Below are positions 41,439 through 48,472 of a stretch of DNA of 48,472 bases, piece after piece. The DNA is from SZUA-448 sp964602475 (GTDB lineage: Bacteria > Bacillota > Clostridia > Lachnospirales > Lachnospiraceae). The DNA is taken from positions 1 through 48,472 of the forward strand of contig CAZRRN010000021.1 in the NCBI GenBank assembly GCA_964602475.1, in the 5' to 3' direction. The notes beneath the pieces are model-generated. The model searched no databases, was not told the DNA's origin, and saw nothing but the letters and a program-made list of their open reading frames with translations. The translations under genes were made by a program, and so were the position numbers. Positions within the stretch are counted from its first letter, which is position 1; every line of letters begins with the position of its first letter.

Positions 41439-43148
41439 TTATTTTCTGTATTCATCCCGCCGGCTTTGAAAGAACGCATGTACTTCCTCACTGTCAACTG
41501 TAATCCGGTTTCTTCCGTGTTCCTTAGAATAATACATTGCAAGGTCTGCACGATTCAGTACTTCCTCCGGTGAAGAACAGATTTCGGGATAAGAGGTCAC
41601 TCCTACACTGATTCTGACGGATACCTCTTTATTATCGTATTTCAGTTCATCGATAGTTTCTTTTAACTGTATCATAATATCATTTGTCTGATTTAAGTCA
41701 ATACCCAAAAAAACCAAAACAAATTCCTCACCGCCATATCTTGAAGCAATACCGTGATTTTTAACTGCAAAGTTGTTTGCCACGTCAGAAAGACATTTCA
41801 GCACCTTATCGCCAAAGATATGTCCATAAGAATCATTAAACCCTTTAAAATGATCAATATCAAACAGTGCTGCGGATAAGGGAAGCTTTTTCTCTTCTGC
41901 TTCTTTACTGTATTGTTCAACAAGCTCATTCAAATAACGTCGATTATACAGACCTGTCAGTCCGTCTCGAACCGCTAGCTTTTGAACCTCAGAATACAGC
42001 TTTGCGTTATCAAGAGCCATGAGAATCTGAGCTGCAATGTTTTCAAACATATTAATGCTTTCATCAAAGAAATCCTGATGTTCATGCCCGCAGAAAATAG
42101 CTCCAACCGCTTTTTGATCTTTCATGACCGGAATTACAATAACAACAGAAAGCTCATCGGATAAAAGAAGTGAATCATAACATTTTCTTCGAAGCTTTTT
42201 TTCAATTACTACTTCTCCTCTTTCGATTATTTCTGCAAAGCCTCCATTCATCACCTCATTATTAAAGGCCTTCATGAAATCTTCAGATATATCGGAAAAA
42301 GAAGCATGATAGATCATTTTATCCATTGTTTCATTATCTTTAAATAAAATCAGTGCACAGAATTTCGTAACCATTGCTTTGCACACAGACTCCGTAATCT
42401 TTGTTGCTAATGTATCCATCTCTATTGTAGAGGAAATATATTTTAAGATTTCATTCTGTGCAAGAGTTTCTGCATTAACACGATTTACCTGACGATTTGC
42501 ATTCTCAAGCTTTATCTTTTGAATTCCAAGCTCTTCGTTTGCTTTTTTTATTTTTTCCTGATGAAGACGTAGCGTTTCATTCATTTCTTTAGCGTTCTCT
42601 GTCATACGCTTCTGTTCAAATACCCTTTTCTCAAATGCAGTTACCCAATCGACAAAAATGCCACTGACATATGTAACAAATACCATAATAACAGCAATTG
42701 TGCTTATCATTTCAAGTGCACTGCTCCCAGCTGTTACACTGAAGAAAAGCTGATTGATTATAATAAATAAGGCCAGCGGAAATGCTCCTGCACCAATAGT
42801 GATTGTTCTGGAATAAACATCGGAATAATCAAATAGAAAAATCAGCTCAAACATTTGCATTGCAAGGTATAACCCAACCAAAATAACAGTGTTTTCATTT
42901 TGTGAAAATGCAAAATATGCTGACGTTAACAGAATCTCCGTATATCGAAGTATGATTAATCCTGTTCTCTTGTGAATCAGCTTCGCAAACAAAACAGCAA
43001 GATCAATTATAAGTAAACAAAGGAATAAAAGCAGCCCTGTCTGCTGCTTATCGTCCAGATTATTAAGCATATAAAGAAATATATAAGAAAGAACAATTGC
43101 ATCAATTATTATATGTATCTTTGAAAACTTTCGTATACAATCCTCCAT
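41439..43148 (-). CDS. Membrane GAF-GGDEF diguanylate cyclase
   Basis: Residues 1-175 hold about six transmembrane helices. A coiled coil (residues about 180-230) and a GAF domain (about 235-390) follow, then a GGDEF domain to residue 569: AVRDGLTGLYNRRYLNELVEQYS, FDIDHFKGFNDSYGHIFGDKVLKCL, ASRYGGEEFVLVF. The active-site GGEEF and metal Asp residues are intact, so cyclic-di-GMP synthesis is expected. The inhibitory RxxD site five residues upstream of GGEEF reads KNHG and is absent. The start at 43148 (MEDCIRKFSK) is placed by the repeat-borne GAGG 6 nt upstream. The signal sensed is unknown. Confidence 0.93.
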   Translation of the reverse strand: MEDCIRKFSKIHIIIDAIVLSYIFLYMLNNLDDKQQTGLLLFLCLLIIDLAVLFAKLIHKRTGLIILRYTEILLTSAYFAFSQNENTVILVGLYLAMQMFELIFLFDYSDVYSRTITIGAGAFPLALFIIINQLFFSVTAGSSALEMISTIAVIMVFVTYVSGIFVDWVTAFEKRVFEQKRMTENAKEMNETLRLHQEKIKKANEELGIQKIKLENANRQVNRVNAETLAQNEILKYISSTIEMDTLATKITESVCKAMVTKFCALILFKDNETMDKMIYHASFSDISEDFMKAFNNEVMNGGFAEIIERGEVVIEKKLRRKCYDSLLLSDELSVVIVIPVMKDQKAVGAIFCGHEHQDFFDESINMFENIAAQILMALDNAKLYSEVQKLAVRDGLTGLYNRRYLNELVEQYSKEAEEKKLPLSAALFDIDHFKGFNDSYGHIFGDKVLKCLSDVANNFAVKNHGIASRYGGEEFVLVFLGIDLNQTNDIMIQLKETIDELKYDNKEVSVRISVGVTSYPEICSSPEEVLNRADLAMYYSKEHGRNRITVDSEEVHAFFQSRRDEYRK

Positions 43149-43218
43149 CTCATTCCTCATCTCTGCGCTGCCTTTTCACATAACAGACTTTGTGACAAGC
43201 AACGCGCATACACAATAT
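43149..43218 (-). repeat. Dispersed start-site repeat, copy 5, before the GGDEF gene
   Basis: About 70 bp align with copy 1: TTGTG...CACAAAGTCTGTTATG with the TTGTG/CACAA hairpin, then GCAGCGCAGAGATGAGG, 6 nt and the start ATG. The first arm of the TGCGCA hairpin has mutated to TGTGA, and the leader reading frame is closed at once (ATG TGA). Confidence 0.75.
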
Positions 43219-43284
43219 CTGTAAGTTGAATTAATTCGCTTGTAAAAACATCTTTCAAAATCTATTTCATATTATTTTTCACAG

Positions 43285-45339
43285 TTAGTTTTCCCAGTAA
43301 ATACGTATCTCATCATTTTCGTTGATCAATTGAACAAATTCTGCCTTTTCTCCATTAATGGTTAATGCAACCGCACTTCCTTTCATAACTGATAAATCAA
43401 ACGGATAAAAATCCAGAACATCCACAAGTCGGTACTGCTCTTTTCCTTTCAGCAGAACCTCCTGATCATTTACTCTGACAGTTAGGTTACTTTCGTTATA
43501 ATCGGAAACCAATCTTCCTTTTTCATTCTCTTCCGCTTGTTCTGCCGGCTCATCCTGATCCTCCGTTTCTAAAACAACAGAATTCAGTCTGACTTCAACT
43601 GTAAAATTATCATAAATCTTCTCTTCACGCAAAGCAGGTGCTCTGTTAATATAGAGTTCTCCAACAGTGTCGATATCCATATACCGATACAGCTGTTCGG
43701 CAGTATAGTAATCAAGATACTGAATCTCATCTCCGTTTTGAATAATATACTCTTCCGTAACCTCCTGACCATTTACCGAAATGATTCTTGGACAGGTTAT
43801 TTTTTTACCGTTTACAATAAAATGAATTTTATTCTTCTTGAACTCAGGAAGTTCAGAAAGCTTTATTTCCGCTGGTTTTCCAATGGTTGACTCCTGAATC
43901 TGAATCTGATCATGCTGTATAATCGGTGTATTAATGGAAGCCTGCTTCCCATTCAACAATATAACTGCAGCTTCGCCGAGCTGGCCTCTTACCATACGTC
44001 GATCCCCGTTCAGCGAATATTCGAGTGCTTCACCGCGGCGAGGAAACATTTTTTCATTAGGAAACCCGTATTTAAGAGCAGCGTCCATCACTGCCAGCTT
44101 ACTGTTATCGTATAATTTTATACGTTCATCATTTACTGTAATAAAAATAATATTGTTTTTCTGTTCATAATAATTAAGACAGATTCCAATAGGAGTAACA
44201 AGCGTAGAATCCTTTTTTATTTTTTCCTGAAGAAATTCAACCTGCCCAAGAACCTCTTCTCCACGTAATGCAACCCGGTCACTCGGAATTTGCAGCTGTT
44301 TTGCAAGTTCAGGAATAAATGTCTTAAACTTTCCTCCGCCACCGACAACAAACACCGCACTTACCGGTTTACCGCCATTCAATTCAATTATTCGCTCTGC
44401 TATCTTTCCCGTCATATTCTTTATTACAGGCTGTACTTCTTCCCGTATCTCTTCTGAAGGAAGCTTGTGTTTCATTTTTAGAATGTCCTTAAATGAAACT
44501 TCTTTTTTTCTTCCGGAAGCAAGCTTTATTTCTTCTGCTGTTTTAAAATCAACCAGATGATCTTTCATGATACATTCAGTAATAGCATCTCCGGCGCAGG
44601 GAATCATTCCGTAAGCAATAATACTTCCGTCTTTGGTAATTGAAATATCTGAAGTTCCGGCTCCGACATCAACAAGAGCTATATTCAAAAGACGAAAATT
44701 CTCCGGTATGGCTACATTGATTGCTGCAATAGGCTCCAGAGTCATATCTGCAACCTGAAGTCCCGCTTTTTCTACAGAAGCATATAAACCATCTACAACC
44801 TCCTGAGGCAGAAAAGTTGCAATAATATCTGCTGCTATTGCTTTTCCTTTATGGGATTCTATATTTGTCATAAGATATCCGTTCAAATAATAACGAATTA
44901 CAGTATGTCCGACACAACTAAACACGACATTCGGATCTCTTATTTCATCACCGATTACACCGTAAGCCTTTTCAATTCCCCCTGCGATCAGGGTTCTTAT
45001 ATGTTCCTGAGTAATCGCGGCTTCTTCTTCCAGAAGATACTCGGTATGTACCTCAATGGTTTTTAAAACACGTCCTGCAGCTGCAATACAAACATCACAT
45101 AATTTTTTCCCTGTCTGCTTTTCAAGTTCTTTTTTTACAGCAAGGATGGTCTCGGCAACTTTTTCTATATCATGTACCTGTCCGTCAATAATTGCTCTTG
45201 TATCATGAAATTTTGTATATTGTGCCACTACTGTAAAATTAGTCTCATTATTCTTGTATCCAACGGTTCCTACGATACTTCTCGTCCCGATATCAAGTCC
45301 AAATACCATATTTTCCGGCAGCCCATTTGCAGACATCAT
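43285..45339 (-). CDS. FtsA-like actin-fold ATPase with repeated beta-grasp-like C-terminal units
   Basis: Residues 12-380 are an FtsA/PilM-type actin-fold ATPase: phosphate 1 GLDIGTRSI (14-22), an SHS2-like insert, phosphate 2 LVDVGAGTSDISI (222-234) and the adenosine motif VFVVGGGGKF (329-338). The remaining 300 residues are not found in ordinary FtsA. They contain repeated segments of the form VNDxxI/V...NGxxA...DxIxI at about 400-482, 504-544 and 618-684, resembling beta-grasp (ThiS/ubiquitin-like) folds. The FtsA membrane-targeting helix is absent. It has its own promoter and lies downstream of polA-coaE. A role in the cell envelope or division is inference. Confidence 0.85.
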   Translation of the reverse strand: MMSANGLPENMVFGLDIGTRSIVGTVGYKNNETNFTVVAQYTKFHDTRAIIDGQVHDIEKVAETILAVKKELEKQTGKKLCDVCIAAAGRVLKTIEVHTEYLLEEEAAITQEHIRTLIAGGIEKAYGVIGDEIRDPNVVFSCVGHTVIRYYLNGYLMTNIESHKGKAIAADIIATFLPQEVVDGLYASVEKAGLQVADMTLEPIAAINVAIPENFRLLNIALVDVGAGTSDISITKDGSIIAYGMIPCAGDAITECIMKDHLVDFKTAEEIKLASGRKKEVSFKDILKMKHKLPSEEIREEVQPVIKNMTGKIAERIIELNGGKPVSAVFVVGGGGKFKTFIPELAKQLQIPSDRVALRGEEVLGQVEFLQEKIKKDSTLVTPIGICLNYYEQKNNIIFITVNDERIKLYDNSKLAVMDAALKYGFPNEKMFPRRGEALEYSLNGDRRMVRGQLGEAAVILLNGKQASINTPIIQHDQIQIQESTIGKPAEIKLSELPEFKKNKIHFIVNGKKITCPRIISVNGQEVTEEYIIQNGDEIQYLDYYTAEQLYRYMDIDTVGELYINRAPALREEKIYDNFTVEVRLNSVVLETEDQDEPAEQAEENEKGRLVSDYNESNLTVRVNDQEVLLKGKEQYRLVDVLDFYPFDLSVMKGSAVALTINGEKAEFVQLINENDEIRIYWEN

Positions 45340-45393
45340 CTTTCGTTCCTTTGCAGTCTCTGTTGTTTTTTGAGTTATATAAAAATTTATTTT

Positions 45394-45422
45394 ATTATAG
45401 CATAAATAAAGAAATCTGCCAA
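45394..45422 (-). promoter_or_regulatory. Promoter of the FtsA-like gene
   Basis: -35 TTGGCA (45417-45422), 17-bp spacer, -10 TATAAT (45394-45399). It lies in the 101-bp gap after coaE, which contains no obvious terminator. Confidence 0.8.
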
Positions 45423-45440
45423 TAATTTGTTTCTTTCGTA

Positions 45441-46073
45441 CTATCTGTGCAGTATATCTGTTTTACGTAAGAGCCTTAAGATTGATTTTTCCGGGTTATC
45501 GCCGTTATTTTTAATAATTGCATCCGAATGTTTTCTAAAAAAAGTATCCGTATTCTGGCATTTCATTAAAGCTTTTATCTTTTCATCAGAATACCCCCGT
45601 GTTCTCGTAAGTCTTTCTGCTCTTTGTTTTTTTGTTGCATAAACATACCATATTTCGTCACATATTGATTCATATCCTGCTTCAATAAGTAATGCAGATT
45701 CAATCAGAATCATATCATATTCCTTCTTGCTATTTACCAGCATAATCTGCCTTAAAACCTCATCATTTACCGGTGGATGCGTGATTTGATTCAGCTCATT
45801 GACCTGCTTTGGACAATCAAAAATAAATCCACCCAGACGTTTTCTGTCTATTTCACCCTTCTCATCCAGTATTTCCGTACCAAAAAGCTTTACAACCTCA
45901 GAGTACGTGACTCCGCCCCTTTTCATCTGCATTTCTGCAATTCTGTCAGTATTAATCTGGTATACTCTGCACAGCCCCCCGATTAACTCACTGATATAAG
46001 TCTTCCCACATCCTGCACCTCCGGTTAAACCGATTACAGGAATCCTAACGTCTGTCTTTTTATTTTGCTTCAT
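45441..46073 (-). CDS. coaE: Dephospho-CoA kinase
   Basis: It phosphorylates the 3' hydroxyl of dephospho-CoA, the last step of coenzyme A synthesis. The P-loop is GLTGGAGCGKTYISEL near the N-terminus. The family segments INTDRIAEMQ, LGGFIFDCPKQVNELNQITHPPV and the LID/CoA region (IESALLIEAGYESICDEIWYVYATKKQRAERLTRTRGYS) follow. The start is taken as the ATG at 46073 (MKQNKKTD), with GGAAGG 11 nt upstream, overlapping the polA stop by 14 nt. A start 24 nt further upstream is possible. The length is 210 residues. Confidence 0.95.
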   Translation of the reverse strand: MKQNKKTDVRIPVIGLTGGAGCGKTYISELIGGLCRVYQINTDRIAEMQMKRGGVTYSEVVKLFGTEILDEKGEIDRKRLGGFIFDCPKQVNELNQITHPPVNDEVLRQIMLVNSKKEYDMILIESALLIEAGYESICDEIWYVYATKKQRAERLTRTRGYSDEKIKALMKCQNTDTFFRKHSDAIIKNNGDNPEKSILRLLRKTDILHR

Positions 46074-48472
46074 ACCAGTTGCTGCCTTCCTTAACATCTA
46101 CTTCAAGCGGAACACACAGCTTAGCTGCATTCTGCATTTCATCCTGCAATATTGCTTTAACCTGCTCCTTTTCTTCTTCTGCAGCTTCTACCAGCAGTTC
46201 ATCATGAATCTGAAGAATCAGGCGTGATTTTTTAGTTTCAGCGCAAAGTCTCTTTTCAACATGAATCATTGCTATTTTAATAATATCTGCAGCCGTTCCC
46301 TGAATTGGTGAATTCATAGCAACACGTTCACCAAAAGACCTTTGATTATAATTATCTGAGGAAAGCTCCGGTATCGGACGGATTCTGCCGAACAGAGTTC
46401 TTACAAAACCGTTTTGTTTTCCTTCCTCAACACAGCTTTCCAGGTATTTTTTAATCACCGGATATGTTTCAAAATACCGATTAATATATTGTTCTGCTTC
46501 CTTTCTTGAAATATCCAGTCCTTGACTCAAGCCAAAAGAACTAATTCCATACACTATTCCAAAATTAACTGCTTTTGCATTGCTTCGCAGCTCCGCTGTA
46601 ACTTCATTAAAAGGAACGTGAAATACCTGTGATGCTGTCAGCCGGTGAATATCCATTTTTTGTTTGTATGCATTAATCAGATTCTCGTCTTCTGACATTG
46701 CTGCCAGTATACGTAATTCTATCTGAGAGTAATCCGCATCTACAAACACATATCCTTCTTCCGGAATAAAAACTTTCCGAACGCTTCTTCCGAGCTCTGT
46801 TCTTATCGGAATGTTCTGAAGATTTGGTTCGGAACAACTGAGACGACCTGTTGCGGTAACCGTCTGATTAAATTTACTGCGAATTCGTTGATCCTTACCT
46901 ACGTTTGCTGTCAGACTGTCAGTATACGTGGATTTTAATTTCGAAAGCTGGCGAAATTCAAGTATTTCATCTACAATAGTATAATCGTCCCGTAGCTTTT
47001 CCAGCAAATCTACTGATGTAGAATATCCTGTTTTTGTCTTTTTCCCATGTGGAAGCCCAAGCTTATCAAATAATATCACTCCTAACTGCTTTGGTGAATT
47101 AATGTTGAACTGTTCTCCGGCGTCTTTATAAATTGACTGTTCCAGACGACGAATTCCTTCTTCCAGTCTCTTTCCAAAAAGAACCAGCTCTTCGGGATCT
47201 GCTTTTATACCGCTTTTCTCCATACGATATAATGTAAAAACAAGTGGCATCTCTATTTCTCTGAACAGCTTAAGCATTTCTGTTCGGGCAAGCTCCTTCT
47301 CCAATACAGGCTGAACCCGTAGTGCCGTGATACATTCCGCACAACAGTATTCCACAAGATTCTTTTCTCCGAACTGTTCCGCTTCAAAAAGACTAAATTC
47401 CTTTGGCAGATCCGTTCTAACCACAGGAGCAATAGAAATATAATCCATTGACACACTGTCATAAGGGTAAGAAGCTTTCAGCGGATTAAGAAGGTATGCT
47501 GCTATTTCATTATCAAAACAGAATTCCGGCGAAGAATACTCAGCAAGCATACTAATTTCTTTTATTCCAAATGCAGTGATTCTTATATTCTTTTGAATCA
47601 TCTGTTTTAGTCTGGAACCAATCAGTTCTTCAGTTAAAAATCCTTCTGTTCGGATAAATACCGCCTGTTCCGGTCGGAAGGCAAATGCATATCCGAATAA
47701 AGCACTTCTCTCCTTTATCCTTGATACTGCAAGATAATTGATACTTTTATCGGAAAGCACAGAGCGAAAAAACTGTTCTGCTTCATTCAGATCTGTAATC
47801 ATTTGATATTCTGTCCTGATATTCAGTATTTCTTTTTGCTCCGGCAGATCGTTTACAAGTGACTTAAATTCAAGCTCATTCAGGATTTTTTTTGCTCCAT
47901 CCACGGAGAACTTAAGCAGGTAATCATTAAGATCATTACTTGGTAATTCGACATCCCTTTTTATTGTTGCCAGCTGAGTACTTAACCGTGCCGCTTTTTC
48001 GCCGACCAGTGCATCATTGTCTTCCTTCAAAAGATATACCATTGGAGATCTGGACAATCCAAGTTCTTTTTTCCATTTTGCATTAATCTCCGATCTTTTT
48101 TCTTCATCGGCACCTATAATGTCATCATACAGCTTATCCACAGTTCCATAATATCCAATTAAGGCTGCTGCTGCTTTTTCCCCGACTCCCGGCACTCCCT
48201 TTATATTATCAGAGGAATCCCCCTGCAGTCCTTTTAACGATGGTACAGAAGCCGGTTCAATTCCGAATTCTTCTTTAACAAGCTGCGGAGTAAACTCAAA
48301 GGTTCGGTCAGGAATATGCATTTGTGCAGGATCCATATTATATTTTTTAAATAATTCTTCGGTCTTTTTTGCATTTCCGTGAATCAGCCAAAGTCTTGTA
48401 TTTTCGGTAATCAATTGAAGATAATCATTATCCTTCGTCATGATTCTAACCGGAATTTCATTTTCAAATAAA
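46060..48472 (-). CDS. polA: DNA polymerase I, 5' end beyond the window
   Basis: Pol I fills gaps and removes Okazaki primers. The visible 803 codons start inside the 5'-nuclease domain (LFENEIPVRIMTKDNDYLQL; helix-hairpin-helix GDSSDNIKGVPGVGEKAAAALI). They pass through a degenerate 3'-5' exonuclease domain with no DxE motif. The polymerase domain has motif A DADYSQIELRILA, motif B RSNAKAVNFGIVYGISSFGL and motif C QIHDELLVEA. Proofreading is therefore not expected, as in other Firmicutes Pol I. Probably the first 110-130 residues lie outside. coaE overlaps its 3' end. Confidence 0.97.
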   Translation of the reverse strand, partial: LFENEIPVRIMTKDNDYLQLITENTRLWLIHGNAKKTEELFKKYNMDPAQMHIPDRTFEFTPQLVKEEFGIEPASVPSLKGLQGDSSDNIKGVPGVGEKAAAALIGYYGTVDKLYDDIIGADEEKRSEINAKWKKELGLSRSPMVYLLKEDNDALVGEKAARLSTQLATIKRDVELPSNDLNDYLLKFSVDGAKKILNELEFKSLVNDLPEQKEILNIRTEYQMITDLNEAEQFFRSVLSDKSINYLAVSRIKERSALFGYAFAFRPEQAVFIRTEGFLTEELIGSRLKQMIQKNIRITAFGIKEISMLAEYSSPEFCFDNEIAAYLLNPLKASYPYDSVSMDYISIAPVVRTDLPKEFSLFEAEQFGEKNLVEYCCAECITALRVQPVLEKELARTEMLKLFREIEMPLVFTLYRMEKSGIKADPEELVLFGKRLEEGIRRLEQSIYKDAGEQFNINSPKQLGVILFDKLGLPHGKKTKTGYSTSVDLLEKLRDDYTIVDEILEFRQLSKLKSTYTDSLTANVGKDQRIRSKFNQTVTATGRLSCSEPNLQNIPIRTELGRSVRKVFIPEEGYVFVDADYSQIELRILAAMSEDENLINAYKQKMDIHRLTASQVFHVPFNEVTAELRSNAKAVNFGIVYGISSFGLSQGLDISRKEAEQYINRYFETYPVIKKYLESCVEEGKQNGFVRTLFGRIRPIPELSSDNYNQRSFGERVAMNSPIQGTAADIIKIAMIHVEKRLCAETKKSRLILQIHDELLVEAAEEEKEQVKAILQDEMQNAAKLCVPLEVDVKEGSNWYEAK

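Noticed and set aside
43219..43284. TTTACA-17-TACAGA as a promoter for the GGDEF gene.
   Set aside because: The -10 match is poor and no other support exists; I could not assign a promoter there.
46060..48472. Pol I proofreading domain as an active exonuclease.
   Set aside because: The DxE motif expected at the start of the domain is absent; the region is degenerate as in most Firmicutes.

Overview
The window is AT-rich DNA from a spore-forming member of the Clostridia, most likely a Lachnospiraceae-type gut anaerobe. This rests on four things: all eight spoIIIA genes are present; there is a tetrahydrofolate (THF) riboswitch ahead of a folate ECF transporter gene; the core-gene order is that of Firmicutes; and proteins such as the PFL/DUF711 protein with its ACT partner and a long FtsA-like ATPase are typical of clostridia. 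Genus and species cannot be read from the sequence. Every gene I can support lies on the minus strand, about 45 in a row, so transcription runs from high to low coordinates. There are no tRNA or rRNA genes, insertion sequences, phage genes or CRISPR arrays. No gene-free stretch exceeds 300 bases; the longest (2074-2359) holds the pnp promoter and leader.

Layout in transcription order. (1) 48472-45441: polA (5' part cut off by the window edge) and coaE overlap. (2) 45422-43285: a promoter and a 684-aa FtsA-like actin-fold ATPase with a C-terminal tail of repeated beta-grasp-like units. (3) 43148-37383: a GAF-GGDEF membrane protein, a WalJ-type metallo-beta-lactamase, an ACT protein, its PFL/DUF711 partner, and the dipeptidase PepD. 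(4) 37343-34661: two LytR-CpsA-Psr (LCP) cell-wall ligases, ended by a terminator. (5) 34596-29531: the complete spoIIIAA-AH operon behind a candidate sigma-E promoter. (6) 29510-29051: an Asp23/Gls24 protein with its own promoter and a following hairpin. (7) 28999-21254: nusB-xseA-xseB-ispA-dxs-tlyA-nadK-argR-yebC, ended by a strong terminator. (8) 21067-17024: a 1347-aa secreted protein built of Big_2 immunoglobulin-like domains. (9) 17016-6435: the rimP-nusA-rnpM-L7Ae-infB-rbfA-nrnA-truB-ribF translation operon, followed by a MocR-type regulator. (10) 6356-1: rpsO, riboswitch-controlled folT-folC, pyrBI and pnp (3' end cut off).

Most of the window is core information processing (translation initiation, RNA turnover, DNA repair), isoprenoid and cofactor supply, cell-wall assembly and sporulation. 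The less ordinary content is regulatory. A dispersed repeat supplies the ribosome binding site and a fixed start-codon position for five unrelated genes (folC, ribF, the Big_2 protein, pepD, the GGDEF protein). A long imperfect hairpin fills almost the whole pnp leader. There are structured leaders ahead of rpsO and rimP-nusA, and the THF riboswitch hides the folT ribosome binding site in a terminator-like stem. At protein level the notable points are a MocR regulator whose PLP lysine is replaced by arginine, a RibF without a recognisable riboflavin-kinase domain, an IF-2 with twelve tandem 13-residue Arg/Tyr/Gly repeats, and the FtsA-like protein with repeated beta-grasp units.
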